From assembly GCA_047972995.1 (NCBI GenBank), contig JBKEBD010000006.1:67998-131997 (forward strand): a stretch of 64,000 nt of DNA, in the 5' to 3' direction. Each line of letters starts with the position of its first letter. Positions within the stretch are counted from its first letter, which is position 1. The stretch is from JBKEDC01 sp047972995 (lineage in GTDB: Bacteria > Bacteroidota > Bacteroidia > Bacteroidales > Prolixibacteraceae). A program made the position numbers and the translations under genes. The notes under the pieces were generated by a model. That model made no database searches, had not been told where the DNA came from, and saw only the letters and a program-made list of their open reading frames with translations. Shown here piece after piece: positions 8,998 through 16,486 of this stretch.

Positions 8998-9053
8998 AGG
9001 TTGTTTTGTTAAGTATATTCATTACGGAGATAAGAATTAAAAGCGGAACGGTT

Positions 9054-9752
9054 ATGCGAAGAGAAGTTAAAGTGTTTAGCACAAAACAAGAAACGGCGGA
9101 AGCTTTGGTCGACCAGTTAGAGCGTTTGGTAAGAACGGCTGATGCTTTGGTGCATATAGCCTTATCGGGAGGAGAAACTCCAGCTTTGCTTTTTGATGTG
9201 TTGGCGGCTAAGGAAGAGTTTCCTTGGCAAAAAGTGCATTTTTGGTGGGGAGATGAACGTTGTGTATTGCCCAACGATGAACAAAGTAATTACAGACTAG
9301 CCAAAGAACGATTGCTAGATAAGATTGAAGTTTCAGCCTCTAATGTGCATCGGATAAAAGGAGAATTGGATCCTCAAGCAGCTTGCGAAGCCTATGAGCA
9401 AGAGCTAAAACTTTATTTTAATTCGGAATTGCCGATGTTTGATTTAATTCTCTTAGGCTTGGGTGAAGATGGACACACAGCATCTATATTTCCTCATGAG
9501 CTGCATTTGTTTCATGAAGATGCCCTTTGTGTGGTGGCTACCCACCCAACGAGTGGTCAGCATCGAGTGTCTTTCAGTGGGAAACTCATTAATGCAGCAC
9601 AAAAAGTAGCATTTCTAGCCATAGGCGCCAATAAGGCAATGCGAGTGGCAGAATTGCTCAGTAGCAAAGAATATTTACAGATGCCAGCTTGGTATGTGCA
9701 TCCTAAAAGGAGGTTGATGTTTTATTTAGATGCTGCCGCTATGGGGAATTAG
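9054..9752 (+). CDS. pgl: 6-phosphogluconolactonase (DevB/Pgl family)
   Basis: Hydrolyses 6-phosphogluconolactone in the oxidative pentose phosphate pathway, cytoplasmic. About 232 aa from the ATG at 9054, usual for DevB-type Pgl. The open frame begins at 9006, but its first 16 residues do not fit the family. Seen: L-S-G-G-E-T-P near residue 40, the W-W-G-D-E-R motif with N-Y-R-L-A-K that contacts the substrate phosphate, G-L-G-E-D-G-H-T-A-S-I-F-P (catalytic region), and a late G-A-N-K-A. Glucosamine-6-phosphate deaminases share the fold, but the W-G-D-E-R and G-E-D-G-H-T-A-S-I-F motifs favour Pgl. Unlike the common gnd-zwf-pgl arrangement, neither zwf nor gnd is adjacent. The gene is divergent from the receptor with a 50-60 base shared control region. 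Confidence 0.9.
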   Translation: MRREVKVFSTKQETAEALVDQLERLVRTADALVHIALSGGETPALLFDVLAAKEEFPWQKVHFWWGDERCVLPNDEQSNYRLAKERLLDKIEVSASNVHRIKGELDPQAACEAYEQELKLYFNSELPMFDLILLGLGEDGHTASIFPHELHLFHEDALCVVATHPTSGQHRVSFSGKLINAAQKVAFLAIGANKAMRVAELLSSKEYLQMPAWYVHPKRRLMFYLDAAAMGN

Positions 9753-9880
9753 TGGAAACTTTCATGCCTTAGGCTATTTGACACGGAACTCAAAAACTGT
9801 AAATTTAAAACGAAATTCTTCTGCAAGTCCAAGTCACTTCGTCCTGATTGATTACATTTGTGGTTTGTTTATTTTGAATT

Positions 9881-12814
9881 ATGGCACAAGAATTGATTAT
9901 TGGATTGGTGAATCACCGTAAGTTTGGGCGAATATTTCAAGCCTTTCTCTTAGAGGAACAAGGTGATTTCTATACGGTGGTGAAGCTCGTGAGGTGGCGT
10001 GATGTAGAAAAACTATCGCTCGCTACCGAGGAAAAAGAGTTGGTAAAACTTACCGAAAAAATTAGTGATGAAGAACTCACTAAACGGTTTTCGCAGCGCA
10101 TGGAACCCACCAAATTTATCAATCATGTAGATGAGGTGTTTTTTAAGAACCACATTAGCCCTTATCTGGATAAACAGCTTTTTGCTATCATACAGATTCT
10201 TATGCGTGGCACCACTCGTTTGTTCAGCAAAGATGATAAATACTCGAACCTTTATGAGGAAGATTTAATTCGAGTTCACCCTAACTTTCTGGATTGTAGA
10301 ATGCGTTTCACGCGCACAGAATCAGGCATCACTTATCGTTTGCAGCTTTATCGCGAAGGCGAGTCTTTTCCGTTGCTTTTTCGCAAATTTCAGTTTTTAG
10401 TCATGAAGCCCGCAGCTTTTATTTATCGGAATGAGTTGCACGTGCTGCAAAGGTTGGAATCGACTAAAATGATTCCTTTCTTAAATAAGAAAGATGTGGA
10501 AATTCCGAAAAGTAGTGAAGAAAAATACATGGAGAGCTTTGTGAAAAGCAGTATTGCTGAACATAAGGTTAAAGCGGTGGGCTTTCAGTTGCGAGCAAAT
10601 AGAGCGAAACCTACGGCTAGTCTTTCGCTAGAAGAAAATTGGCAAGGAAATTTGGTGTTGATGCCACGTTTTGAATATGGCGATAAGCATTATTTAGCTA
10701 ATGAAAAGACAACGGTAGATGTGCAGCTAGAGAAAATAGGCGATGATTATATCTTCACTAGAACAAAGCGCGATTTGACATGGGAGCAACAGCAATTGAC
10801 ACAATATGTGGAATGGGGCTTGGTAGAAAACATGGGCTCTTACACGCTGAAAGGTAGTCATTTGTTAACCACTAATGATGCGTCTTTGGCTCTTTTCGAT
10901 TGGATTGATGAGCAAGAGGATCTACTTTCGGCACATCGCATTAGCTATCGAGCAGGCGATGGCGCAAAAAAATACAGCAGATTGCGTGGAGAGCTCGAAC
11001 TAGAGCTTTCGGAGAAAGATGATTGGTTTGATGTGCACGCTAAAGTTCGTTTTGGCGAATACGAAATACCTTTCATTAAGTTGAAAGATCACATTCGCAC
11101 AGGCAAACGGCAATTGGAGCTTCCCAATGGGGAAATAGCCATTCTGCCAGAAGAATGGTTTACCACTTATCAGGATTTGCTAGCAGTGGCGGAAATGAAA
11201 GACGGGCAAATGTGTGTGCGTAAACACCATTATGCCTTACTTCAAAAAGCGCAAGTGGGATTGAATAAGGAAATGTTAGCTCGCTTGCAAGCTTTAGACA
11301 ATACAGAGGAACAAGTAGCTGTACCTAGCCGATTGCAGGCACAATTACGCAGCTATCAGCAGAGAGGTTTTTCGTGGTTGTTTCAGCTTTACACCAAACA
11401 GTTTGGAGCTTGTTTGGCTGATGATATGGGGCTAGGGAAGACCCTGCAAACTATTGCGCTCTTATTGAAATTGAAGCGTGAAAAATCTGCAACAAATTGG
11501 CAGCAGCCAACAGGCGAAGGGCAAATGAATCTTTTCGATGAAATTGATGCCGTGAATGCGGAGCTCCAACAAACTCAGGCTTGTTCACTCATTGTAATGC
11601 CTACCTCTTTGTTGCACAACTGGCAGCGCGAGTTAAGTAAATTTGCTCCCGATTTGAAGGTGGGCGTGCATTATGGGGCACAGCGCAAGAAGCACCGTTT
11701 TTTGCAGCTTTCTAATTTGTATGATGTAATTCTTACCACCTATGGCACTGTGCGCAACGATGTGGCACAGATGAAGGATTTTAATTTTTTCTATCTCATT
11801 CTCGACGAAAGTCAGCATATAAAAAATCCAGAATCGAAAGTTTACCAGTCGATTATTCAGCTTAAATCGCAGCATAGGTTAGTGCTTACTGGTACTCCCA
11901 TTGAAAACTCATTGTCTGACTTGTGGGCGCAGATGAATTTTATCAATCCGGGTTTATTGGGCAATTTCAACTATTTTAAACAGATGTACATTACGCCGAT
12001 TGAAAAGAAAAATAGCGAGGAGCAACAGGAGAAATTACAGTTGCTTATTCGTCCGTTTATTTTGCGGCGTAGCAAGATGGAGGTGGCTAAAGATTTGCCT
12101 GCACTCACCGAGCAAATACGCTATTGTGGCATGGCAAAGCAACAACAGAACATTTATGAACGTGAGAAATCGGCTATCCGCAATGAACTACTGAAGAAAA
12201 TGGCGGTTGATGGGGTAGCGGGTAGCTCTATGCAAATATTACAAGGCTTGAACCGACTACGACAGTTGGCAAATCATCCGGCTATGCTTGATGTGGAAAA
12301 CGATGGAAAATCGGGGAAATTTGAAGCCATTACTGAAAGTTTGCGCGAGTTAGTGCAAGAGAAACATAAGGTGCTGATTTTCTCCTCTTATGTGAAACAC
12401 CTGAGCTTGGTGCGTAATTACCTAGAGGAGGACGGTTTGCGCTATTCCATGCTTACGGGTAGCACACAAAACCGAGAGGAAGTGATTAGTTCTTTTCAAG
12501 AGAACGAAGAAAATAGGGTATTCTTAATTTCGTTGAAAGCTGGTGGTGTGGGGCTGAATCTCACACAAGCCGATTATGTGTTTATTCTTGATCCTTGGTG
12601 GAATCCGGCAGCGGAAATGCAAGCAATAGCCCGAGCACATCGTATTGGTCAAGAAAATAAAGTGATGGTTTATCGTTTTATTACGGAGGGTAGTATAGAA
12701 GAAAAAATTATTGGTATGCAAGAACGCAAGAGCAATTTAGCCGATAAGTTTGTGAACAGCAATAACCCGTTTAAAAATGTAACTCACGAAGAAATCATGT
12801 CGCTATTTTCATGA
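9881..12814 (+). CDS. SNF2-family DEAD/DEAH-type helicase/translocase
   Basis: Large 977-aa SWI2/SNF2 ATPase, probably remodelling DNA-bound proteins such as RNA polymerase. Seen: the helicase core begins near residue 480 (L-R-S-Y-Q-Q-R-G-F-S-W-L), motif I D-D-M-G-L-G-K-T (about 512-520), motif II L-D-E-S-Q-H (about 642), motif III T-G-T-P-I-E-N-S-L-S-D-L-W, then the second lobe (V-L-I-F-S-S-Y, G-G-V-G-L-N-L-T, D-P-W-W-N-P-A-A-E, Q-A-I-A-R-A-H-R-I-G-Q near 916). Motif II is DESQ instead of DEAH. A Gln/Asn-rich insert lies between motifs I and Ia. The first roughly 470 residues match no domain I can name; there is no zinc-binding SWIM motif. The gene is monocistronic, 128 bases after pgl. Confidence 0.92.
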   Translation: MAQELIIGLVNHRKFGRIFQAFLLEEQGDFYTVVKLVRWRDVEKLSLATEEKELVKLTEKISDEELTKRFSQRMEPTKFINHVDEVFFKNHISPYLDKQLFAIIQILMRGTTRLFSKDDKYSNLYEEDLIRVHPNFLDCRMRFTRTESGITYRLQLYREGESFPLLFRKFQFLVMKPAAFIYRNELHVLQRLESTKMIPFLNKKDVEIPKSSEEKYMESFVKSSIAEHKVKAVGFQLRANRAKPTASLSLEENWQGNLVLMPRFEYGDKHYLANEKTTVDVQLEKIGDDYIFTRTKRDLTWEQQQLTQYVEWGLVENMGSYTLKGSHLLTTNDASLALFDWIDEQEDLLSAHRISYRAGDGAKKYSRLRGELELELSEKDDWFDVHAKVRFGEYEIPFIKLKDHIRTGKRQLELPNGEIAILPEEWFTTYQDLLAVAEMKDGQMCVRKHHYALLQKAQVGLNKEMLARLQALDNTEEQVAVPSRLQAQLRSYQQRGFSWLFQLYTKQFGACLADDMGLGKTLQTIALLLKLKREKSATNWQQPTGEGQMNLFDEIDAVNAELQQTQACSLIVMPTSLLHNWQRELSKFAPDLKVGVHYGAQRKKHRFLQLSNLYDVILTTYGTVRNDVAQMKDFNFFYLILDESQHIKNPESKVYQSIIQLKSQHRLVLTGTPIENSLSDLWAQMNFINPGLLGNFNYFKQMYITPIEKKNSEEQQEKLQLLIRPFILRRSKMEVAKDLPALTEQIRYCGMAKQQQNIYEREKSAIRNELLKKMAVDGVAGSSMQILQGLNRLRQLANHPAMLDVENDGKSGKFEAITESLRELVQEKHKVLIFSSYVKHLSLVRNYLEEDGLRYSMLTGSTQNREEVISSFQENEENRVFLISLKAGGVGLNLTQADYVFILDPWWNPAAEMQAIARAHRIGQENKVMVYRFITEGSIEEKIIGMQERKSNLADKFVNSNNPFKNVTHEEIMSLFS

Positions 12815-12920
12815 TGAATACACCTGGCTACTCGCTTACATTAAACAGTGTCTTTATCGGTAGTTTTAGTTTGAAAAAGATAGATAAGATACAAAGAAAG
12901 GGGAAATGTATGTGAAGTGT

Positions 12921-13040
12921 AACGCTGGATACTTTTTTACAACAAAAATGGACTTCGTCGGACAGTCTGAGTACTTTTTCCCGACAAAAATGTACCTCGC
13001 TGGATGGTCTAAGTACTTTTTTTGTAGAAAAACAAAAATG
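12921..13040. repeat. 42-bp tandem repeat, about 2.8 copies
   Basis: Units start at 12921, 12963 and 13005. The core TACTTTTT...CAAAAATG recurs with an exact 42-base period between the first two units and a 6-base insertion in the third. Each unit has a self-complementary section (GTACTTTTT facing AAAAATGTAC). The plus strand could encode a 14-residue repeat (Y-F-F-P-T-K-M-Y-L-A-G and similar), but that open frame runs into antisense smpB and has no coding context. It lies in the spacer between SNF2 and smpB. Similar period repeats occur at 37039 and 48601. Confidence 0.7.
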
Positions 13041-13081
13041 CCAGAGGTGCAGATGAATATTTTCTACACCTCTGGCATTTT
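13035..13081. terminator. Bidirectional terminator between SNF2 and smpB
   Basis: Perfect 15-base stem (AAAATGCCAGAGGTG / CACCTCTGGCATTTT) with a 17-base loop, between convergent genes. A-runs and T-runs on both sides make it suitable for both directions. Confidence 0.85.
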
Positions 13082-13102
13082 GCGTAACAGCTTAGTTGCT
13101 AT

Positions 13103-13561
13103 TTATCTTCGAAACGCTCGATCCATATCGCGTTTGGCATCTTTTTGCTTAAGGCTTTCGCGTTTGTCATGCAGTTTTTTACCCTTAGCTAAACCAATTT
13201 CCAATTTTGCTAAACCACGATCGTTTATGAACATCTTAAGGGGAACAATAGTTAGTCCGCTTTCTTTAAGCTTTTGTTGCAGCTTGCTCATTTCTTTCTT
13301 TTGTAGGAGTAGTTTGCGGTCGCGTCTGGCAATGTGGTTATTAATATTCCCGAAGTCATATTCTGAAATATTCATATTAATCACATATAGTTCATCTTTT
13401 GAGAATCGACAGTAAGCTTCTACAATACTAGCCTTGCTGTTGCGCACCGATTTAATTTCAGTGCCTACTAGCTGAATACCCGCAACATATTTATCGAGGA
13501 TTTCATATTCGAAGTATGCGCGTTTATTTCTAATGTTTATGTTGGTGCTTTTAAATGCCAT
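13103..13561 (-). CDS. smpB: SsrA-binding protein SmpB
   Basis: Binds tmRNA and escorts it to stalled ribosomes in trans-translation. It is 152 aa from the ATG at 13561, usual length; an upstream in-frame ATG at 13585 would add eight atypical residues. Seen: I-R-N-K-R-A-Y-F-E-Y-E-I, the strand V-G-T-E-I-K-S-V-R, L-Y-V-I-N-M-N-I-S-E-Y, and the basic C-terminal tail (K-K-L-H-D-K-R-E-S-L-K-Q-K-D-A-K-R) that enters the mRNA channel. The start ATG lies inside the stop region of the upstream membrane protein gene (11-base overlap), so translation is coupled. No tmRNA gene was recognised in the window. Confidence 0.96.
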   Translation of the reverse strand: MAFKSTNINIRNKRAYFEYEILDKYVAGIQLVGTEIKSVRNSKASIVEAYCRFSKDELYVINMNISEYDFGNINNHIARRDRKLLLQKKEMSKLQQKLKESGLTIVPLKMFINDRGLAKLEIGLAKGKKLHDKRESLKQKDAKRDMDRAFRR

Positions 13562-14135
13562 GAGGGAAAATTTCTTTAAATACAATCCAAGTAAGGCTGT
13601 AGGTTAAACCAGATATAAGTATAATCAACACAAGAGCGAGCAACACATATCTCGAAATGTTTTCTTTCGGAATGTTGAAGCAGCAGTTTGCACCTTGGTA
13701 GAATAAATAAAAGCCATATAGCCCCAAAATATGTAGCGGATATAGCCCCGGGAAGAGGTGCGCAATGATTGATACCACAATAGCAGGAAGCAACGAGAGT
13801 GCAAGTACACCACTTACGGTGCCACTTTCTACTTTTGCGGCATAGTTGTTAGCCAGTTTTTTAATGATAAAGCTAGCTAGCATCCACACCAAAATGTTGG
13901 CAATAAGTTCTCGAACAGATAACCCAATGGCATAACTCCACAAGAAGGCTTTACTCCACATGAGGTTCCCTAAGAATGCTGAAATGCTTGAAAGTAACAC
14001 TGCAAAAATATAAAGCGAACTTGCAGCAGTATGTCTTATGCCGTTTTCTTGTTTATCTTGCCAGAATAACTTGGGCGATGTAACCATTTGCTGACAAACC
14101 TGAGTTATTTCGAGTGCGAGTTGTTTTATTTTCAT
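13551..14135 (-). CDS. Yip1-like integral membrane protein
   Basis: 194-aa protein with about five hydrophobic segments (around residues 37-60, 65-90, 105-130, 130-150, 165-185). The pattern N-G-I-R-H-T-A-A-S-S-L-Y-I-F followed by a serial membrane region resembles Yip1-domain proteins, which in Bacteroidota are often found near smpB; this assignment is moderate. No catalytic motif is visible. It is translationally coupled to smpB by an 11-base overlap. The shared leader carries a perfect inverted repeat (14156-14183) and a -7 element (14234-14241). Function is unknown. Confidence 0.6.
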   Translation of the reverse strand: MKIKQLALEITQVCQQMVTSPKLFWQDKQENGIRHTAASSLYIFAVLLSSISAFLGNLMWSKAFLWSYAIGLSVRELIANILVWMLASFIIKKLANNYAAKVESGTVSGVLALSLLPAIVVSIIAHLFPGLYPLHILGLYGFYLFYQGANCCFNIPKENISRYVLLALVLIILISGLTYSLTWIVFKEIFPHGI

Positions 14136-14155
14136 TTGTTTTTAGACTTTTATAT

Positions 14156-14183
14156 GTCTGATATCATTGTTTAGATATCAGAC
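14156..14183. promoter_or_regulatory. Perfect 10-bp inverted repeat between divergent genes
   Basis: GTCTGATATC and GATATCAGAC flank an 8-base spacer. It lies 21-48 bases upstream of the Yip1-like gene start, inside its predicted leader, and about 97 bases before miaA. No U-tract follows on either strand, so an operator or leader hairpin is more likely than a terminator. Confidence 0.5.
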
Positions 14184-14233
14184 TTTACTCCTTGGGCTGG
14201 AAAAGATTTCACCCACAGGTTTCATTTATCGGA

Positions 14234-14241
14234 CAAAAATA
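14234..14241 (-). promoter_or_regulatory. Promoter of the Yip1-like/smpB unit
   Basis: Minus strand TATTTTTG matches TAnnTTTG, with a TTG about 17 bases upstream (-33 region). This gives a leader of roughly 90 bases that includes the inverted repeat at 14156-14183. Confidence 0.5.
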
Positions 14242-14279
14242 CGTTTTTTTGCAGAATACAAGCAAAACCCAGTCGTATA

Positions 14280-15197
14280 ATGAATACTAAATATCAGCTT
14301 TTGACTATCCTCGGTGCTACGGCTTCCGGAAAAACGAGTGTTGCCACGAACGCCGCTTTGGCATTTGATGGCGAAATTATATCGGGCGATTCCCGTCAGG
14401 TTTATCGTGGAATGGATTTAGGCACGGGCAAAGATATTGAAGAATACACGATTGATGGTGTAACTATTCCTTATCATCTTATTGATATTGAGGAAGCGGG
14501 GGCGGAGTATAACGTCTATCGTTTTCAACATGACTTTCATGAGGCTTATGCCGATATTCTGGCAAGAGGAAAGTTTCCTATCTTATGTGGGGGAAGCGGT
14601 ATGTATTTGGAATCGGTGTTGAATGGTTATGCTTTGAGTCATGTGCCTAAGCACGAAGAACTTCGTGAACAATTAAGAGCTAAGAGTTTAGAGGAATTGG
14701 GCGAAATTTTACGCAGCTACAAGACCGTGCATAATAATTCCGACTTAGAAACTAAACGCAGAGCAATTCGGGCAATTGAAATTGAAGCTTTCATGCAGGA
14801 GCACCCGAATGCGGAGGAGCGTAAGCCTGATATTTCTAGTTTAGTGGTGGGGGTGCAGTTCGATAGAGAGACTCGAAGAAAGCGTATTTCTACTCGCTTG
14901 CAACAGCGTCTTGATGAAGGCATGGTTGATGAGGTGCGTGCTTTACTCGATTATGGAGTGAAGCCTGAACAGCTCATTTACTATGGCTTGGAATATAAAT
15001 ATCTTACGCAGCACATTATTGGCGAATTGTCGTTCGATGAAATGCATCGACAATTGGAAATTGCTATTCACCAATTTGCAAAACGACAAATGACTTGGTT
15101 TCGCCGCATGGAAAAACATAGCACACGCATCCATTGGCTAAATGGCGAAATGCCTATGGATGAAAAGATGGAATGGATTGGCGAGCTAATGAAATAA
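14280..15197 (+). CDS. miaA: tRNA dimethylallyltransferase
   Basis: Transfers an isopentenyl group from DMAPP to A37 of tRNAs reading UNN codons, cytoplasmic, 305 aa, normal. Seen: the P-loop G-A-T-A-S-G-K-T (about 12-19), the D-S-R-Q-V-Y-R-G-M-D motif (with Arg where many homologues have Met), G-G-S-G-M-Y-L-E (about 101-108), and Q-F-A-K-R-Q-M-T-W-F-R-R-M near the C-terminus, which binds tRNA. It is monocistronic and divergent from the Yip1-like gene. Many Bacteroidota carry two miaA paralogues and this could be either; only one is in the window. Confidence 0.94.
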   Translation: MNTKYQLLTILGATASGKTSVATNAALAFDGEIISGDSRQVYRGMDLGTGKDIEEYTIDGVTIPYHLIDIEEAGAEYNVYRFQHDFHEAYADILARGKFPILCGGSGMYLESVLNGYALSHVPKHEELREQLRAKSLEELGEILRSYKTVHNNSDLETKRRAIRAIEIEAFMQEHPNAEERKPDISSLVVGVQFDRETRRKRISTRLQQRLDEGMVDEVRALLDYGVKPEQLIYYGLEYKYLTQHIIGELSFDEMHRQLEIAIHQFAKRQMTWFRRMEKHSTRIHWLNGEMPMDEKMEWIGELMK

Positions 15198-15241
15198 GAC
15201 ACGATCTCATAAAGTGTCTGAAATTAATGAGGCAAGGTATC

Positions 15242-15796
15242 CTAAGGCACGAGCTTCACTGCTTTTATGGCATTTGCCAGTCGTTCGTTGTGAGTTCCAC
15301 TTATTTCAACAAATGGGCAGCCTCGGTTTGTAAGTTCCTTTTTATATTCCTCATATAAAAAGGAACGAGCATTGCCTCCGTTTTCACGCAGGTGATCGGC
15401 TACCCAAGGGAGATCGGGTTTGCAGAGTAGATATAGGTCGATGGGGTTCGATTGAATTTCTTCTTCAAGCCACAGCGGCTCTTGTGCATATACCCACTGA
15501 AACCATACTTTGGTGATGATTAACCACGTGTCGAGAAATGCGTAGTTAGCACCACAGTTTTGCGCTTCGGCATATTGCAATAGTTGTCCCTTAGCTACCG
15601 ATTCTACATCTTCATAGGCATAGGTAGTTTGTTGTCTTTCTTCAAGATAAGTGCGCGCATATTCAGGAAACTGGCAACCATTGAGGTGCCTTGCTAGTTG
15701 TTTGCTCAATGTGCTTTTGCCGGTAGATTCAGGACCTGTGAGCACAATTAATTTAGTTCGATTTCTTTGCTCGATGTGCTTATCTTTATTCTCCAT
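15242..15796 (-). CDS. NadR-like AAA kinase, probable ribosylnicotinamide kinase
   Basis: 184-aa P-loop kinase related to the C-terminal ribosylnicotinamide kinase domain of NadR. It lacks the DNA-binding and adenylyltransferase domains of full NadR. Seen: T-G-P-E-S-T-G-K-S-T-L (P-loop, about 19-29), F-P-E-Y-A-R-T-Y-L-E, D-T-W-L-I-I-T-K-V-W, and D-L-Y-L-L-C-K-P-D-L-P-W. Likely role: phosphorylates nicotinamide riboside to NMN as it enters the cell. The ATG at 15796 overlaps the pnuC stop by 11 bases, the strongest evidence for this role. An upstream in-frame start at 15865 is buried in pnuC and unlikely. A thiamine-related kinase is the main alternative, because PnuC relatives can carry thiamine. 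Confidence 0.82.
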   Translation of the reverse strand: MENKDKHIEQRNRTKLIVLTGPESTGKSTLSKQLARHLNGCQFPEYARTYLEERQQTTYAYEDVESVAKGQLLQYAEAQNCGANYAFLDTWLIITKVWFQWVYAQEPLWLEEEIQSNPIDLYLLCKPDLPWVADHLRENGGNARSFLYEEYKKELTNRGCPFVEISGTHNERLANAIKAVKLVP

Positions 15797-16397
15797 TTGA
15801 TGTAGCTTGGGTGATTTCTTTTTTCCATTGCACAAACCCCACGATAGCCATAATGGTGTACACAATGAATAGTAGGGCGGTGGGCATTAGGTCTTTTTGT
15901 ACATATAAATAGGTAGAATAGGCATCGATGAATATCCAAAGCGTCCAATGCTCTACGAGTTTTCGAGCAAGCATCCATGTGGCTACTAGGCTTAGTGCTG
16001 TGGTTATGGCATCGCCTAAAGGCACGGGCGAGTCGGTATAGTCATTCAATATAAAAAATATGAAAAGACACAAGGCCATGGCAGATAGCAAGAGTAATAA
16101 CCATTGTTTGTCGGTACATCTGCTTACAGCTAGCTCTTTTTTCTTGTTTTGTTTGTTTCCTTTTAGCCAAAAATACCAACCATAGATACTTACTCCTACA
16201 TAATAAAACTGAAGTGCCATGTCGGCATAGAACTTAGCGTGGAAATATACGTAAATGTATAATACGGAGCAGGCTAAGCCTACTGGCCAAGTCCATATGT
16301 TTTGTTTCACTGATAAGAAGATGTATATCAGTCCTAAAATGGTGCCGAGCAATTCCGCCCAATTAGTAGTTATCCATAGGTAAATATCGTTTGTCAT
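15786..16397 (-). CDS. pnuC: PnuC-family nicotinamide riboside transporter
   Basis: Inner-membrane facilitator for vitamin-B3 ribosides, 203 aa, with about seven membrane segments in the family's usual length. Seen: L-S-V-K-Q-N-I-W-T-W-P-V-G-L-A near residue 28-42, Q-F-Y-Y-V-G-V-S-I-Y-G-W-Y-F-W, and the late W-T-L-W-I-F-I-D motif lining the substrate site. Uptake is driven by phosphorylation of the ribose, here probably by the overlapping NadR-like kinase. It lies 89 bases downstream of the S41 protease gene and may be read from it. Substrate could be nicotinamide riboside (PnuC) or thiamine (PnuT). The kinase partner favours the first. Confidence 0.9.
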   Translation of the reverse strand: MTNDIYLWITTNWAELLGTILGLIYIFLSVKQNIWTWPVGLACSVLYIYVYFHAKFYADMALQFYYVGVSIYGWYFWLKGNKQNKKKELAVSRCTDKQWLLLLLSAMALCLFIFFILNDYTDSPVPLGDAITTALSLVATWMLARKLVEHWTLWIFIDAYSTYLYVQKDLMPTALLFIVYTIMAIVGFVQWKKEITQATSNGE

Positions 16398-16486
16398 GAC
16401 TTATTGGTTAATATGGCAAAGTGCCAAAGTTGGTGCTCGGGTGTTAGTCCTTTGCTTTCAACTTTGGCACTTGGTGTACTTGGTTT

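Noticed and set aside
8998..9053. Possible cobalamin riboswitch before the TonB receptor
   Set aside because: The space between the divergent genes is too short (about 50-100 bases) and shows no B12-box pattern.
12906..13415. Plus-strand open frame of 169 codons beginning in the 42-bp repeats
   Set aside because: It runs through the terminator and antisense of smpB, has no promoter or ribosome site, and its second half is only the smpB shadow.
13103..13561. tmRNA gene near smpB
   Set aside because: No tRNA-Ala-like ends or tag frame were found around smpB or in the adjacent spacers.
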